This document shows positions 10,917-20,140 of a stretch of DNA of 64,000 nucleotides, in pieces (positions within the stretch are counted from its first letter, which is position 1; each line of letters starts with the position of its first letter). The notes beneath the pieces are model-generated. The model did no database searches, was not told the origin of the DNA, and worked only from the letters and a program-made list of their open reading frames with translations. The position numbers and the translations under genes are program-made. The stretch lies in NCBI GenBank assembly GCA_040360365.1, contig CP136412.1, one strand, 5' to 3'. Origin of the DNA: Arcanobacterium_A hippocoleae_A (lineage in GTDB: Bacteria > Actinomycetota > Actinomycetes > Actinomycetales > Actinomycetaceae).

Positions 10917-12067
10917 ATGAGCGATAATCAACAATTGTTTCCGGTAGTAATGCGCGGATACGATCGAGCACAAGTAGAAGCAAAAATAATGCAGCTGCAG
11001 CAGGCTCTCGAAACTACCCGTGCGCAGGTATCGCACCTTGACGCGCAAATTCTGCAGCTATCTGGCGAACTTGCCAAAGCGCATGAAGCTGTCCGCGAGC
11101 AGGAGCGGCCAAGTTATTCAGGGCTTGGCTCCCGCGTTGAACGTTTGCTTCGCTCGACGGAAGAACAGGCACTTGATGTAATGACACGCGCCCGGAAAGA
11201 AGCTGCAGAGATTGTCGCAAATGCGCAGAAAAAGGCGGATAACTTACGGGAAAGCGCCGAGTTGGAGAGCCAGGAAATCCTGCGGGAAGCGCGTGCAGAA
11301 GCTGCTGCCGTGAAAGCAGACGCACAGCAAAGCGCACATACCCAAACTGAAAATACCCGAATTATCAGCGAAGAAATGCTTTCTTCGGCAAAACGTGAGG
11401 CAAAAATGATTGCAGCAGAAGCGCAGACAAAAACAGCTGGATTATACTCTCAGGCTGAACATGAATCAGAACTGCTGCGCAAACAGGCAGCACAGGAAGT
11501 TACCGAACTTCGTTCGGCAACAGAAAGCGATGTCGCTAAAATGCGGAACGAAACCGAAGCCGAAGTGGCAAAATTACGTGCAGACGTGCAAGTAGAAGTG
11601 GCGCAAATTCGTGAAGAAGCTGCAAAGGAGATTGCTGCACGTGAAAGCGCATCGGCAAAAGCATTAGCTGATAAAGAAACTGAACTGCGCACTCAATCTG
11701 CACAATTGCTCGCACTCGCCCGTGAGCAGGTAAATGAGGCGGAAGCGCGGGTTGCCGCAGCAGCCAAACGCGCTACTGAAATGAACGAAACTACGCTTGC
11801 GCAATCAAAGGAAATCCTTGCGGCTGCTCACGCTGAAGCGCATGACATTCTGCTGCACGCGCAGGAAGAAGCCGCCCAGCTGCGTCAGGCAGCGGAAGCA
11901 GCCGCAGAAGCGGAAAAACAAAGTGCTAGCGCCCACGTTGCCTCACTGGAAGAACAACGAAAAATCTCAGTGCCTATCTTGAAGATATGCGCACGCTTCT
12001 CACAAATTCAACAGAATCTCTCGCAATCCGCAAGATTACCGAAAATTCTCCAGCCAGCACCGAATAA
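10917..12067 (+). CDS. DivIVA-like coiled-coil protein, one frame break
   Basis: The start is ATG 10917, preceded by AATGGAGG. The N-terminus LFPVVMRGYDRAQVEAKIMQ matches the lipid-binding DivIVA-type head (the FxxxxRGYD-VD/E pattern). It is followed by an Ala/Glu/Arg-rich coiled coil of about 300 residues without a clear break. Such actinobacterial proteins (DivIVA/Wag31, Scy or FilP-like) organise polar growth or the cytoskeleton at the inner membrane; which one this is cannot be decided. The open frame runs on to 12233, but adding one A at the A5 run near 11961-11965 gives a natural end EEQRKNLSAYLEDMRTLLTN to the stop at 12065-12067, about 383 residues. The literal tail is basic and non-homologous. 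Confidence 0.8.
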
Positions 12068-12107
12068 TCAGAGGGATAAAATCGAAAATACGCCTGCGGA
12101 TTTGGTG

Positions 12108-12881
12108 TTAAGCAGAAACAAACTCTGCAAGGATTTTCGCCAACGCCGCAGGCTGTTCATCCGCACTGAAATGTCCCGCATTCTCAATTTCAACAATTCG
12201 CGGGCGTTCTGCACGCAACGCCAGATTCATTAAATACTCAAGAGAACAGGTAACATCATCCGAACCGCGGACAAAATACACTGGCCCGTCGACAAGTTCT
12301 ACTGCGTCTGTGCGGTCTAAACGGTTCGCCATCGCCCGCTGGATCCAAGCCAAAGCATCGCCTGGAATTTTCCGGAAACGCTGATCAAGCGAGGTCTGCA
12401 CTTCTGCAGTCACATTCGGCGAAACCATCGTGGTAGTCCAATTGGCAACCGCTTCATAAGCCTGACCATTTTCCGCCATATCTGCCATGTTTTCACGGAA
12501 TGCCCGCTTACCTTCATCGTCAGCACCGATACCGGTATCCATCAGCGCAAGACCGGCAATCATTTCCGGATATTGCGCCACGAATTCGGCAGCCACTGCA
12601 CCGCCCATTGAAAGTCCGCCAATCTTAATCTGCGTAACACCAGCGTCATCAAGCACAGCTTTAATCGCGCTTGCATAAGCAGGAATACTCGGCGTTTCAC
12701 TAAAATTCTCACCTGCCGGAGATTCGCCGAAACCCGGAGCATCTACGGTAATAATATCAACTTCTTGAAGATTCTCCCGGACTTGATCCCACATTGAGGA
12801 ATCAAGCGGAAGAGCGTGAATCAATACCAGCGGGCACGAAGACGGAGCGCCGCTGCGTTTCATTGCAAGTTTTGTACTCAT
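12108..12881 (-). CDS. Alpha/beta-fold hydrolase
   Basis: A 257-residue single-domain hydrolase with no signal peptide. The nucleophile elbow GLSMGG places Ser91. The oxyanion strand PLVLIHALPLDSSMW, a late acidic loop (FVRGSDDVTC) and the C-terminal catalytic His in AGHFS complete the triad. Substrate unknown; the family includes esterases, haloperoxidase-like enzymes and lactonases, and nothing here narrows it. The frame is intact. It converges with the DivIVA-like gene and lies 12 bases after the small zinc-motif gene on the same strand. Confidence 0.88.
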   Translation of the reverse strand: MSTKLAMKRSGAPSSCPLVLIHALPLDSSMWDQVRENLQEVDIITVDAPGFGESPAGENFSETPSIPAYASAIKAVLDDAGVTQIKIGGLSMGGAVAAEFVAQYPEMIAGLALMDTGIGADDEGKRAFRENMADMAENGQAYEAVANWTTTMVSPNVTAEVQTSLDQRFRKIPGDALAWIQRAMANRLDRTDAVELVDGPVYFVRGSDDVTCSLEYLMNLALRAERPRIVEIENAGHFSADEQPAALAKILAEFVSA

Positions 12882-12893
12882 ACTTTCACACTA

Positions 12894-13193
12894 TCACTTT
12901 CCGAAACTGCGTGCTCGTCCGCGTGCCCTCCAACAGCTTGTATGCCAATGCCGTCGATCTGCTTGCCCCGCTTCCACACCAAACCAGCCTGCTTCAGTCC
13001 AAGCTACTTCGTGCGACTCCCCAACGAGAATCACACCATTACATCCCGGACAGACGTACTGCTTTTTTCCGCTGACAATATGATGTACCTTGTATTCAAA
13101 ACCGTCGGCGCCCAATTCTGTATGCGTATACCCCATAATCGCTGCGGTGTTCAGCGGGCGAACCGCACGCTGATATTTCTTTGATTTACGCAT
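12894..13193 (-). CDS. Small conserved actinobacterial protein with CPGC motif
   Basis: A 99-residue basic protein starting MRKSKKYQRAVRPLN. A YVCPGCNGVILVGESHEVAW segment and a terminal DRRHWHTSCW suggest a zinc site built from CxxC plus His/Cys. Actinobacterial homologues are often labelled ATP/GTP-binding protein without a nucleotide motif, and none is visible here. The biochemical role is unknown. It is commonly found next to nucS, as here (188 bases upstream), which hints at nucleic-acid work but does not prove it. Confidence 0.75.
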   Translation of the reverse strand: MRKSKKYQRAVRPLNTAAIMGYTHTELGADGFEYKVHHIVSGKKQYVCPGCNGVILVGESHEVAWTEAGWFGVEAGQADRRHWHTSCWRARGRARSFGK

Positions 13194-13381
13194 CTCGCTC
13201 TCCCGATTTATTAATTACCCTGCAGCGAATCAAAATTGGGATTATCGTGCCGGCACCGAATCAACTGCAATTTTATCTGAAAATTACACTATTGTGCTGG
13301 GACCTGAATCGCCGCACCGGAAAAATCTGCGTATTACACCGCAGCTGCAAATCCCGCAATACTCACGATATAACCGCAGCT

Positions 13382-14077
13382 TTAGAATAATCGGTCTTCA
13401 GGGTTGTCGAAACCGCGCATCGCGTCGTAATCAAGCACCAGACATTCAATTCCGCGATCTTCCGCAAGCACCCGGGCCTGGGGTTTGATTTCCTGCGCCG
13501 CAAAAATACCGCGGATCGGCACAAGTGTGGAATCCCGCCCAAGATATTCAAGATAGCGTGTAAGCTGCTCTACACCGTCGATTTCACCGCGGCGTTTCAC
13601 TTCGACGGCAATATGGCCACCAAGTGCATCGAGCACCATCAAATCGACAGGACCAATCGGTGTTGGATATTCGCGGCGTACGAGCTGCATCCCCGGGCCG
13701 ATCAGTTCCACCTGTTCTGCCAACAGCTTCTGCAAATGTGCTTCCACGCCATCTTTTACCAGCCCCGGCTCAATTCCAAAAGCTTGTTCGATATCGTGAT
13801 GAATTTGTGAAATTCGCACAACCAGCCGATCATTGGTTTTTCTGCTCGCAACATCCCATACCTGCACTGCACCCGCCGAAAGCTCCGCTGAATCCGGCTC
13901 GCGCACCGTCAACTGGCATGGCGCGCTCATCCAATTCAATGGCTTATAGGAACCGCCGTCGGTGTGTACCAACACGGAACCATCAGCTTTTATCATCAGT
14001 AAACGCGTCGCAAGTTCAAGATGCGCGTCAAGACGTCCGGAATAATCAACAGAACAATCGGCAACAACTAGCCGCAC
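13382..14077 (-). CDS. nucS: Mismatch-specific endonuclease NucS (EndoMS)
   Basis: Cleaves mismatched DNA and provides the non-MutS/MutL mismatch repair route of actinobacteria and archaea. The 231-residue length is normal. The C-terminal nuclease shows the PD-(D/E)xK core: PVDLMVLD with D145 and AVEVKRRG with E159 and K161. The protein ends EDRLF, close to the C-terminal motif through which homologues bind the sliding clamp. The frame is intact. It follows atpC by 6 bases, the usual actinobacterial position, and is probably co-transcribed from the atp operon. Confidence 0.93.
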   Translation of the reverse strand: MRLVVADCSVDYSGRLDAHLELATRLLMIKADGSVLVHTDGGSYKPLNWMSAPCQLTVREPDSAELSAGAVQVWDVASRKTNDRLVVRISQIHHDIEQAFGIEPGLVKDGVEAHLQKLLAEQVELIGPGMQLVRREYPTPIGPVDLMVLDALGGHIAVEVKRRGEIDGVEQLTRYLEYLGRDSTLVPIRGIFAAQEIKPQARVLAEDRGIECLVLDYDAMRGFDNPEDRLF

Positions 14078-14083
14078 TGGGGT

Positions 14084-14344
14084 CTACTCCTCGGTATCTT
14101 TCCCGCCAGATTCCACAACCACCATAATGTAATCGGAATCGACGGTCACAAAACCATTACTCGTTACAATTTCTCCTGCACCGCCGTCAGCAGTACGATA
14201 CCGAACTTTTCCTGGAATAATTACGGCAAGCAGCGGGGTATGCCCGGGAAGAATCCCGAGTTCACCTTCCGAAGCATTTATCACTACTTCCGAAACCTCT
14301 CCAGAGAAAAGTTCTCCAGACTGTGCTACTACTTCGAGCTTCAT
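14084..14344 (-). CDS. atpC: ATP synthase F1 epsilon subunit
   Basis: An 86-residue epsilon subunit with the conserved beta-sandwich GELGILPGHTPLLAVIIPG. It is short: the C-terminal helical hairpin that inhibits ATP hydrolysis in longer homologues is essentially missing, as in several actinobacteria. Last gene of the atp operon proper, 12 bases after atpD. Confidence 0.95.
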   Translation of the reverse strand: MKLEVVAQSGELFSGEVSEVVINASEGELGILPGHTPLLAVIIPGKVRYRTADGGAGEIVTSNGFVTVDSDYIMVVVESGGKDTEE

Positions 14345-14356
14345 AAAATCCTCGGC

Positions 14357-15811
14357 TTAGTCTTCGCTCTGAATCTTCCGGTAAGCCTGCTCAATATCGT
14401 CAATCCCGCCAATATTGAAAAATGCCTGCTCTGGAATGTGGTCGTATTCGCCATCACAAATCCGACGGAAAGCTTCCACAGTTTCATCAATCGGCACAGT
14501 TGAACCTTCAACTCCGGTGAATTTCTTCGCAGTGTAAGTATTTTGCGAGAGATACTGCTCAATCCGGCGGGCGCGCGCTACCGTAACCTTATCTTCTTCC
14601 GAAAGTTCGTCCACACCAAGAATCGAGATAATATCCTGGAGTTCCTTATTCTTTTGCAGGATTGCTTTCACATGGGTTGCAGTATCGTAGTGTGCTTGTC
14701 CCACATATTGCGCGTCAAGAATCCGCGATGTAGAGGAAAGCGGATCCACTGCCGGATAAAGACCGCGGGAAGCAATATCGCGTGAAAGTTCCGTAGTCGC
14801 ATCCAAATGTGCGAAAGTGGTGGCAGGAGCCGGATCAGTATAATCATCAGCCGGCACGTAAATTGCCTGCAGCGAGGTAATCGAATGCCCGCGGGTGGAA
14901 GTGATTCGCTCTTGCAGCGCACCCATTTCGTCGGCAAGAGTCGGCTGATACCCCACAGCCGACGGCATCCGCCCAAGCAGCGTGGAAACTTCCGAACCAG
15001 CCTGAGTAAAACGGAAGATATTATCAATGAAGAGCAGCACATCCTGATTTTGTACATCGCGGAAGTACTCTGCCATAGTCAGCCCGGAAAGCGCAATCCG
15101 CAGGCGCACCCCCGGCGGTTCATCCATCTGCCCAAAGACAAGAGCTGTCTTATCGAGCACGCCGGCATCTTCCATTTCATTAATCAGATCGTTGCCTTCA
15201 CGGGTCCGCTCCCCCACGCCAGCAAAAACAGATACGCCGCCATGGTCTTGTGCTACACGCTGAATCATTTCCTGAATCAGCACTGTCTTGCCCACACCTG
15301 CACCGCCGAAGAGACCAATCTTTCCGCCCTGCACGTATGGGGTAAGCAAATCGATTACTTTAATGCCCGTCTCAAACATCTTAGTTTCCGGTTCAAGCTC
15401 GTCAAATGTCGGAGCTTTCCGGTGAATCGGCCAGCGTTCGGTGACTTCGAACTTTTCACCATCTTCAAGATTCAATGGTTCACCAGTCACATTAAAAACG
15501 TGACCCTTGGTAATATCTCCCACTGGCACCGTAATTGGCGCACCCGTATCAATCACGGTGGCGCCGCGCACAAGACCGTCGGTTGGCTTCATCGCAATAG
15601 TGCGCACAATATTATTTCCAAGATGCTGTGCCACTTCAAGCGTCATCTTTAGCTTTTTGTCTTCGCCGGCTTCACCTAAATCAACTTCAGTAATCAGCGC
15701 GTTATTGATATCTGGGAGCGCATCCGGTGGAAATTCGATATCCACAACTGCACCCACGACCTGTACGATACGGCCGGTGGAAACTTTCTGTGTTTCGTCT
15801 ACGACGGTCAT
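14357..15811 (-). CDS. atpD: ATP synthase F1 beta subunit
   Basis: Catalytic subunit of the F1Fo ATP synthase; 484 residues, intact. The Walker A motif GGAGVGKTVLIQEM, the catalytic GERTREGNDL segment, the Walker B region DVLLFIDNIFRF and the DELSEEDK region of the C-terminal helical domain are all visible. It sits between atpG and atpC. The start is ATG 15811, preceded by GGAAGAGACA. Confidence 0.98.
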   Translation of the reverse strand: MTVVDETQKVSTGRIVQVVGAVVDIEFPPDALPDINNALITEVDLGEAGEDKKLKMTLEVAQHLGNNIVRTIAMKPTDGLVRGATVIDTGAPITVPVGDITKGHVFNVTGEPLNLEDGEKFEVTERWPIHRKAPTFDELEPETKMFETGIKVIDLLTPYVQGGKIGLFGGAGVGKTVLIQEMIQRVAQDHGGVSVFAGVGERTREGNDLINEMEDAGVLDKTALVFGQMDEPPGVRLRIALSGLTMAEYFRDVQNQDVLLFIDNIFRFTQAGSEVSTLLGRMPSAVGYQPTLADEMGALQERITSTRGHSITSLQAIYVPADDYTDPAPATTFAHLDATTELSRDIASRGLYPAVDPLSSTSRILDAQYVGQAHYDTATHVKAILQKNKELQDIISILGVDELSEEDKVTVARARRIEQYLSQNTYTAKKFTGVEGSTVPIDETVEAFRRICDGEYDHIPEQAFFNIGGIDDIEQAYRKIQSED

Positions 15812-15859
15812 TGTCTCTTCCTTATTTCAATCCCGGCAACCGGGTTTTCGTTGACGGGA

Positions 15860-16771
15860 CTACTTCCCCAGCGCATCCGCACCGGAAATAATCTCAGTAA
15901 TTTCTGTAGTGATTTCAGCCTGACGAGCGTTATTCGCCAAACGAGTATATTTCTCAATCAATTCGTGCGCATTTTCGGTTGCGGAATGCATTGCCTGCTG
16001 CCGTGCAGCAAGCTCAGCAGCTGCCGACATAAGCATTACCGAATGCACACGCTGCCCAATATACATTGGAAGCAAGGCATCAAAAACTTCCTGTGCCGAT
16101 GGTTCAAACTCGTAGAGCGGTGCTGAATCATCAACTCCGTCATCAAGATGCTGGGAGAGTTCCGCGCCCGCATCGACTACTTCCAACGGCAGCATCCGAC
16201 GAATCTCAACTACTTGCGAAACCATCGAAACAAATTTCGATGAGACCACATGCAATTCACTTACACCGCCCGCTTCTGCCGGTGCAAGGAACAAATCCAA
16301 GAACAGGTGTGCAATTTCCCGTGATGTTGCGTCTTTCGGCTTATCGGAATCGCCAACCCAACTCTTTTCCACGGGTATACCGTGGAAACGGAAATGTGAA
16401 TCACCACGACGGCCGGAAACAAAAAGCACCGGCTCCTTACCTTGCCCGCGCAGGTCTGCTAACAGTTTGTCAGCTTCACGCAAAACTGATGAAGAATACG
16501 CGCCAGCCATGCCGCGGTCGGAAGTAACCACAAACACAATCACCCGATTAGTGTCTTTCCGCTCTCTCACCAGAGGATGGTCAGCGTGTGCGTGAGCAGC
16601 AACTGTCGCGATTGAAGCAGTGAGCGCGCGCGTATAAGGATCTTGCCCAAGTGCAGCATCGCGCGCCTTGCCGATACGTGAAGCCGCAATCAGCTCCATA
16701 GCTCGGAAGACCTTTTCGAGCGTGCCGGTGGCTCGGATCTTTTGCTTATAGATACGCTGTTTGCCCGCCAA
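15860..16771 (-). CDS. atpG: ATP synthase F1 gamma subunit
   Basis: Central rotor stalk of F1, 303 residues. The N-terminus AGKQRIYKQKIRATGTLEKV and the C-terminus ITTEITEIISGADAL are the two coiled-coil helices that insert into the alpha3beta3 ring; the middle TSDRGMAGAYSS is the conserved Rossmann-like core. It starts 2 bases after the atpA stop, suggesting translational coupling. Confidence 0.97.
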   Translation of the reverse strand: MAGKQRIYKQKIRATGTLEKVFRAMELIAASRIGKARDAALGQDPYTRALTASIATVAAHAHADHPLVRERKDTNRVIVFVVTSDRGMAGAYSSSVLREADKLLADLRGQGKEPVLFVSGRRGDSHFRFHGIPVEKSWVGDSDKPKDATSREIAHLFLDLFLAPAEAGGVSELHVVSSKFVSMVSQVVEIRRMLPLEVVDAGAELSQHLDDGVDDSAPLYEFEPSAQEVFDALLPMYIGQRVHSVMLMSAAAELAARQQAMHSATENAHELIEKYTRLANNARQAEITTEITEIISGADALGK

Positions 16772-16773
16772 TT

Positions 16774-18405
16774 TCAGCCTCGCTTCTTGCGAACAATCTG
16801 TTCTTGAGTCTTTTCAGCTTCCAACTCGCCTGTTTTGCTCTCGTCTTGTTCCGGCATGTATGCGGCTTTAAAAGACTTTGCAAAATCTTCAGCAGCAGTT
16901 GTTAGTGCTGCTTCCGTGGATTCTTCAAGTTTACCTGTTTCGCTTAAATCGTGAAGCACAGAAGTATTTTGCTCAAGGTATGCAAGGAACTGCGCTTCAA
17001 ATTCATGAACCTTTTCAAGCGGCACTGCATCGAGATAGCCTTTGGTTCCAATCCAGACTGAAGCTACTTGATGTTCAATCGGATACGGAGTATATTGCGG
17101 CTGCTTCAGCAGTTCCATCAAACGCGCACCGCGGGTTAACTGCCGCTGTGTTGCCGCATCAAGATCCGAAGCGAACATTGCAAACGCGGCCTGTGCCCGA
17201 TACTGCGCCAAAGTAATCTTCAACGTACCGGCAACTTTCTTCATTGCCTTGATTTGGGCATCACCGCCGACTCGCGACACCGAAATACCCACATCTACTG
17301 CCGGACGCTGATTCGAGTTGAACAAATCAGACTGCAGGAAAATCTGGCCGTCGGTAATCGAAATAACATTGGTCGGAATGTATGCCGAAACATCATTTGC
17401 TTTGGTTTCAATAATCGGCAAACCTGTCATTGAACCGCCGCCGAGTTCATCTGAAAGCTTTGCACAGCGTTCAAGGAGCCGTGAATGTAAGTAGAACACA
17501 TCGCCGGGATATGCTTCACGCCCTGGGGGACGGCGCAGCAGCAGTGAAACTGAACGGTAAGCTTCTGCCTGCTTCGAAAGATCATCAAACACAATCAGCA
17601 CGTGCTTGCCCTGATACATCCAATGCTGGCCGATTGCTGATCCGGTGTATGGAGCTAAATACTTATATCCGGCTGAATCGGAAGCCGGGGAGGCAACAAT
17701 CGTCGTATATGCGAGGGCACCTGCGCGCTCGAGCGTTGCGCGCACCGATGCGATCGTTGAACCTTTCTGGCCGATTGCTACATATATACAGCGAACCTGT
17801 TTGCGCGGATCGCCAGTTTCCCAAGCAGACTTCTGATTCAGAATTGTGTCGATTGCAAGTGCTGTTTTTCCGGTCTTTCGGTCACCGATAATCAGCTGCC
17901 GCTGTCCGCGGCCAATCGGAATCATCGCGTCGATTGCTTTAATCCCCGTTTGCAATGGCTCATGTACTGACTTCCGCATCATCACGCCAGGAGCCTGCAG
18001 TTCAAGCGCACGGCGTTCTGTAATATCGGCAATCTCGCCAAGACCGTCTATTGGGTTGCCGAGCGGATCTACCACACGTCCCAAATATCCTTCACCGACG
18101 GGCACTGAAAGTACTTCACCCGTGCGGCGAACTTCCATTCCCTCTTCGATGCCGGCAAAATCGCCAAGTACAACGACGCCGATTTCGCGTTCCTCTAGGT
18201 TCATCGCCAAACCTAAAGTCCCATCTTCAAATTTCAAAAGCTCGTTTGCCATCGCGCCCGGCAGCCCTGATACACGGGCAATACCGTCGGCGGTAAGGGT
18301 AACGTGGCCAACCTCTTCGCTTGCTACTTTCGTTGGCTCGTAGGAGCTGACGAAAGAATCAAGCGCCGCCCGGATCTCGTCCGGCTGGATGGTTAGTTCA
18401 GCCAT
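16774..18405 (-). CDS. atpA: ATP synthase F1 alpha subunit
   Basis: Non-catalytic nucleotide-binding subunit; 543 residues, intact. It shows GDRKTGKTALAIDTI (P-loop), YVAIGQKGSTIASV and the arginine-finger region FNSNQRPAVDVGISVSRVGG. The C-terminal 30 residues are charged and Glu/Lys-rich (EAEKTQEQIVRKKRG), an extension common in actinobacterial AtpA. A 108-base gap with possible hairpins separates it from atpH. Confidence 0.98.
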   Translation of the reverse strand: MAELTIQPDEIRAALDSFVSSYEPTKVASEEVGHVTLTADGIARVSGLPGAMANELLKFEDGTLGLAMNLEEREIGVVVLGDFAGIEEGMEVRRTGEVLSVPVGEGYLGRVVDPLGNPIDGLGEIADITERRALELQAPGVMMRKSVHEPLQTGIKAIDAMIPIGRGQRQLIIGDRKTGKTALAIDTILNQKSAWETGDPRKQVRCIYVAIGQKGSTIASVRATLERAGALAYTTIVASPASDSAGYKYLAPYTGSAIGQHWMYQGKHVLIVFDDLSKQAEAYRSVSLLLRRPPGREAYPGDVFYLHSRLLERCAKLSDELGGGSMTGLPIIETKANDVSAYIPTNVISITDGQIFLQSDLFNSNQRPAVDVGISVSRVGGDAQIKAMKKVAGTLKITLAQYRAQAAFAMFASDLDAATQRQLTRGARLMELLKQPQYTPYPIEHQVASVWIGTKGYLDAVPLEKVHEFEAQFLAYLEQNTSVLHDLSETGKLEESTEAALTTAAEDFAKSFKAAYMPEQDESKTGELEAEKTQEQIVRKKRG

Positions 18406-18423
18406 TCCTTCTATTCCTTCGCT

Positions 18424-18512
18424 CGAAGCAAAGTATGTTTTCTTGCTGATCTCGATATTTGCCGCTAAAGCGGCTTTGGCGAGTATCTCGAGAATACATA
18501 CTTCGCAATAGA
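18424..18512 (-). other. Structured spacer between atpH and atpA
   Basis: On the transcribed (minus) strand GCGAAGTATGT (near 18510) can pair with ACATACTTTGC (near 18430), and a central GCCGCTTTAGCGGC palindrome forms an inner hairpin. In an operon where other gaps are 1-50 bases, a folded 108-base spacer may affect the expression ratio of atpH and atpA, for example by setting an RNase cleavage or stability boundary. Function not shown. Confidence 0.45.
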
Positions 18513-18513
18513 T

Positions 18514-19332
18514 TTAGTTATATTTTTTCAATGAATCTTTAACCGCAGCCAGCCGTGTAGCTAAGGTGCCATCGATTACGTCGTCTTTGATATGGATTCG
18601 CAAGCCGCCGATAACGGACGGCTCAACTGTGGTATGCAGCCGAACCGGCTGGCCATAATGGGATTCCAAAATTTTTGCCAAACGATTCTCTTGTCCGCTG
18701 GACAGCGGAATCGCGCTCATCACCGCAGCGACCAGATGTTTTGCTTGGATTGCGCTGCGCTCCACATACCGGCTGAGCGAAGCAGCGATTGAGTAATGCG
18801 TAGTTCGGCGCACTGCATGTGAAATAAGGAATCTGCTGTACGGGTTCACGTTTGCAAAAACCTTTTCCACAAGCCGTGAGCGCTTTCCCCGCGCATAGTA
18901 CGTATCGTTAAGCACAAGCCGCAATTCGCGCTGCTGTTTCAAAAGCCGCATACTGTGGTAAAGTTCTTCTTCCGTCTTTGAAAGAAGATCTTCCCGCTGC
19001 GCACCGATCAGCACTGTGTCGATACCAATCAGTTCAAGCGCCTGCACGAGGTCGCCCTCTTGCGCCCAGCTTTCACGCACAATTCCGAGGATTAAATCGA
19101 GAACAGGCCCTTCGACCTTTCCAGAAAAGACTGCACGGGCCAGCTCTGCGCGGTCTTGTGCGTCCCGTGAAAGATCTTCAAGTGCACCGCGCAAACTTCC
19201 GCTGCCGCCGATAATATCAGCCGAATCAAATATTACACGTGCATATTCGATTTCTTTTCCGGGACACGATCTGAGCAGCCCGCCCCACATTTCACTAATT
19301 CGCTGCAGTGCAGCTTCACTACTTGACCGCAT
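18514..19332 (-). CDS. atpH: ATP synthase delta subunit
   Basis: Links F1 to the peripheral stalk. At 272 residues it is the long actinobacterial form (other bacteria about 180), but it is a separate gene here and not fused to subunit b. The OSCP-type C-terminal domain with VRLHTTVEPSVIGGLRIHIK is present. The start ATG 19330-19332 overlaps the atpF stop by one base (TAATG), so translation is coupled. Confidence 0.95.
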   Translation of the reverse strand: MRSSSEAALQRISEMWGGLLRSCPGKEIEYARVIFDSADIIGGSGSLRGALEDLSRDAQDRAELARAVFSGKVEGPVLDLILGIVRESWAQEGDLVQALELIGIDTVLIGAQREDLLSKTEEELYHSMRLLKQQRELRLVLNDTYYARGKRSRLVEKVFANVNPYSRFLISHAVRRTTHYSIAASLSRYVERSAIQAKHLVAAVMSAIPLSSGQENRLAKILESHYGQPVRLHTTVEPSVIGGLRIHIKDDVIDGTLATRLAAVKDSLKKYN

Positions 19333-19910
19333 TAATGCTCCTGCACATTGCTTACAGATTTTGCTGGGAGAGTCTCAGCCAGTTCATCAAGGAAGCGGTC
19401 GATAACCCGGGAAGCAAGAGCCTGATCAGTAACTGCTTCCCCTAAAATCTTCCCTGCAAGATCAGTCGCCAGACTGCCAAGATCAGATTTCAGTGTCCGG
19501 TTTGCAGCTTCAGTATCTGCACTGATTCGCTTCTTCGCCGCATCAACGATTGAAACCGCATCAAGACGTGCTTTACGCTGTGCTTCACTCACAATCGCTT
19601 TCGCATTATCTTGCGCTTTTTCGCGAACAAGCGCAGCTTCACGCTGAGCATCAACAATTTCTGCAGCAAGATTTTCACGCTCTGAAGCAATCTCAGCGCG
19701 CGCAATCTCAGCTGCCTTTAAACCATTCTCAATCTTCTCAGTGCGCTCATCAAGCGTCTGGATGAATGTCGGCCATGCAAACTTGTGGATTACCGTTGCG
19801 ACGAAAACGAAAGCGAGTGTACCCCAAATCAAATCTGGAAGTGACGGTAAGAGCAGATGATAGAATCCGCCGCCGCCTTCCACTGCGAGAATATCACCCG
19901 TTCCAAACAT
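19332..19910 (-). CDS. atpF: ATP synthase Fo subunit b
   Basis: Peripheral-stalk subunit, 192 residues. There is one membrane helix (LIWGTLAFVFVATVIHKFAW, residues about 28-47) followed by a long charged coiled coil beginning ERTEKIENGLKAAEIARAEI. It is between atpE and atpH. The start ATG 19910 is two bases after the atpE stop. Confidence 0.96.
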   Translation of the reverse strand: MFGTGDILAVEGGGGFYHLLLPSLPDLIWGTLAFVFVATVIHKFAWPTFIQTLDERTEKIENGLKAAEIARAEIASERENLAAEIVDAQREAALVREKAQDNAKAIVSEAQRKARLDAVSIVDAAKKRISADTEAANRTLKSDLGSLATDLAGKILGEAVTDQALASRVIDRFLDELAETLPAKSVSNVQEH

Positions 19911-19912
19911 AC

Positions 19913-20122
19913 TTATGCTCCAAATACGAATCCGGCAGCAAAGCCGATAAGACCGAGGGCCTCTACGAATGCTACCGACAAGAACATATTCACACGCAAG
20001 TACCCTTTAATTTCCGGCTGACGCGCAGTTGCTTCTTGATTCTTTGCGCCGATCCAACCAATGCCAAGACCTGGACCGAGAGTAGCAATACCATAACCGA
20101 TGGTGGCGATGTTACCAATCAT
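19913..20122 (-). CDS. atpE: ATP synthase Fo subunit c
   Basis: Proton-carrying rotor subunit, 69 residues: a two-helix hairpin with the glycine-rich first helix GYGIATLGPGLGIGWIG, polar loop ARQPE, and second helix with the ion-binding carboxylate E54 in SVAFVEALGLIG. The ligands of sodium-dependent c rings (a Gln in helix 1 with Glu-Ser/Thr in helix 2) are not obvious, so proton coupling is the likely mode. Confidence 0.96.
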   Translation of the reverse strand: MIGNIATIGYGIATLGPGLGIGWIGAKNQEATARQPEIKGYLRVNMFLSVAFVEALGLIGFAAGFVFGA

Positions 20123-20140
20123 TGGATTCTTTCCTTTTGT

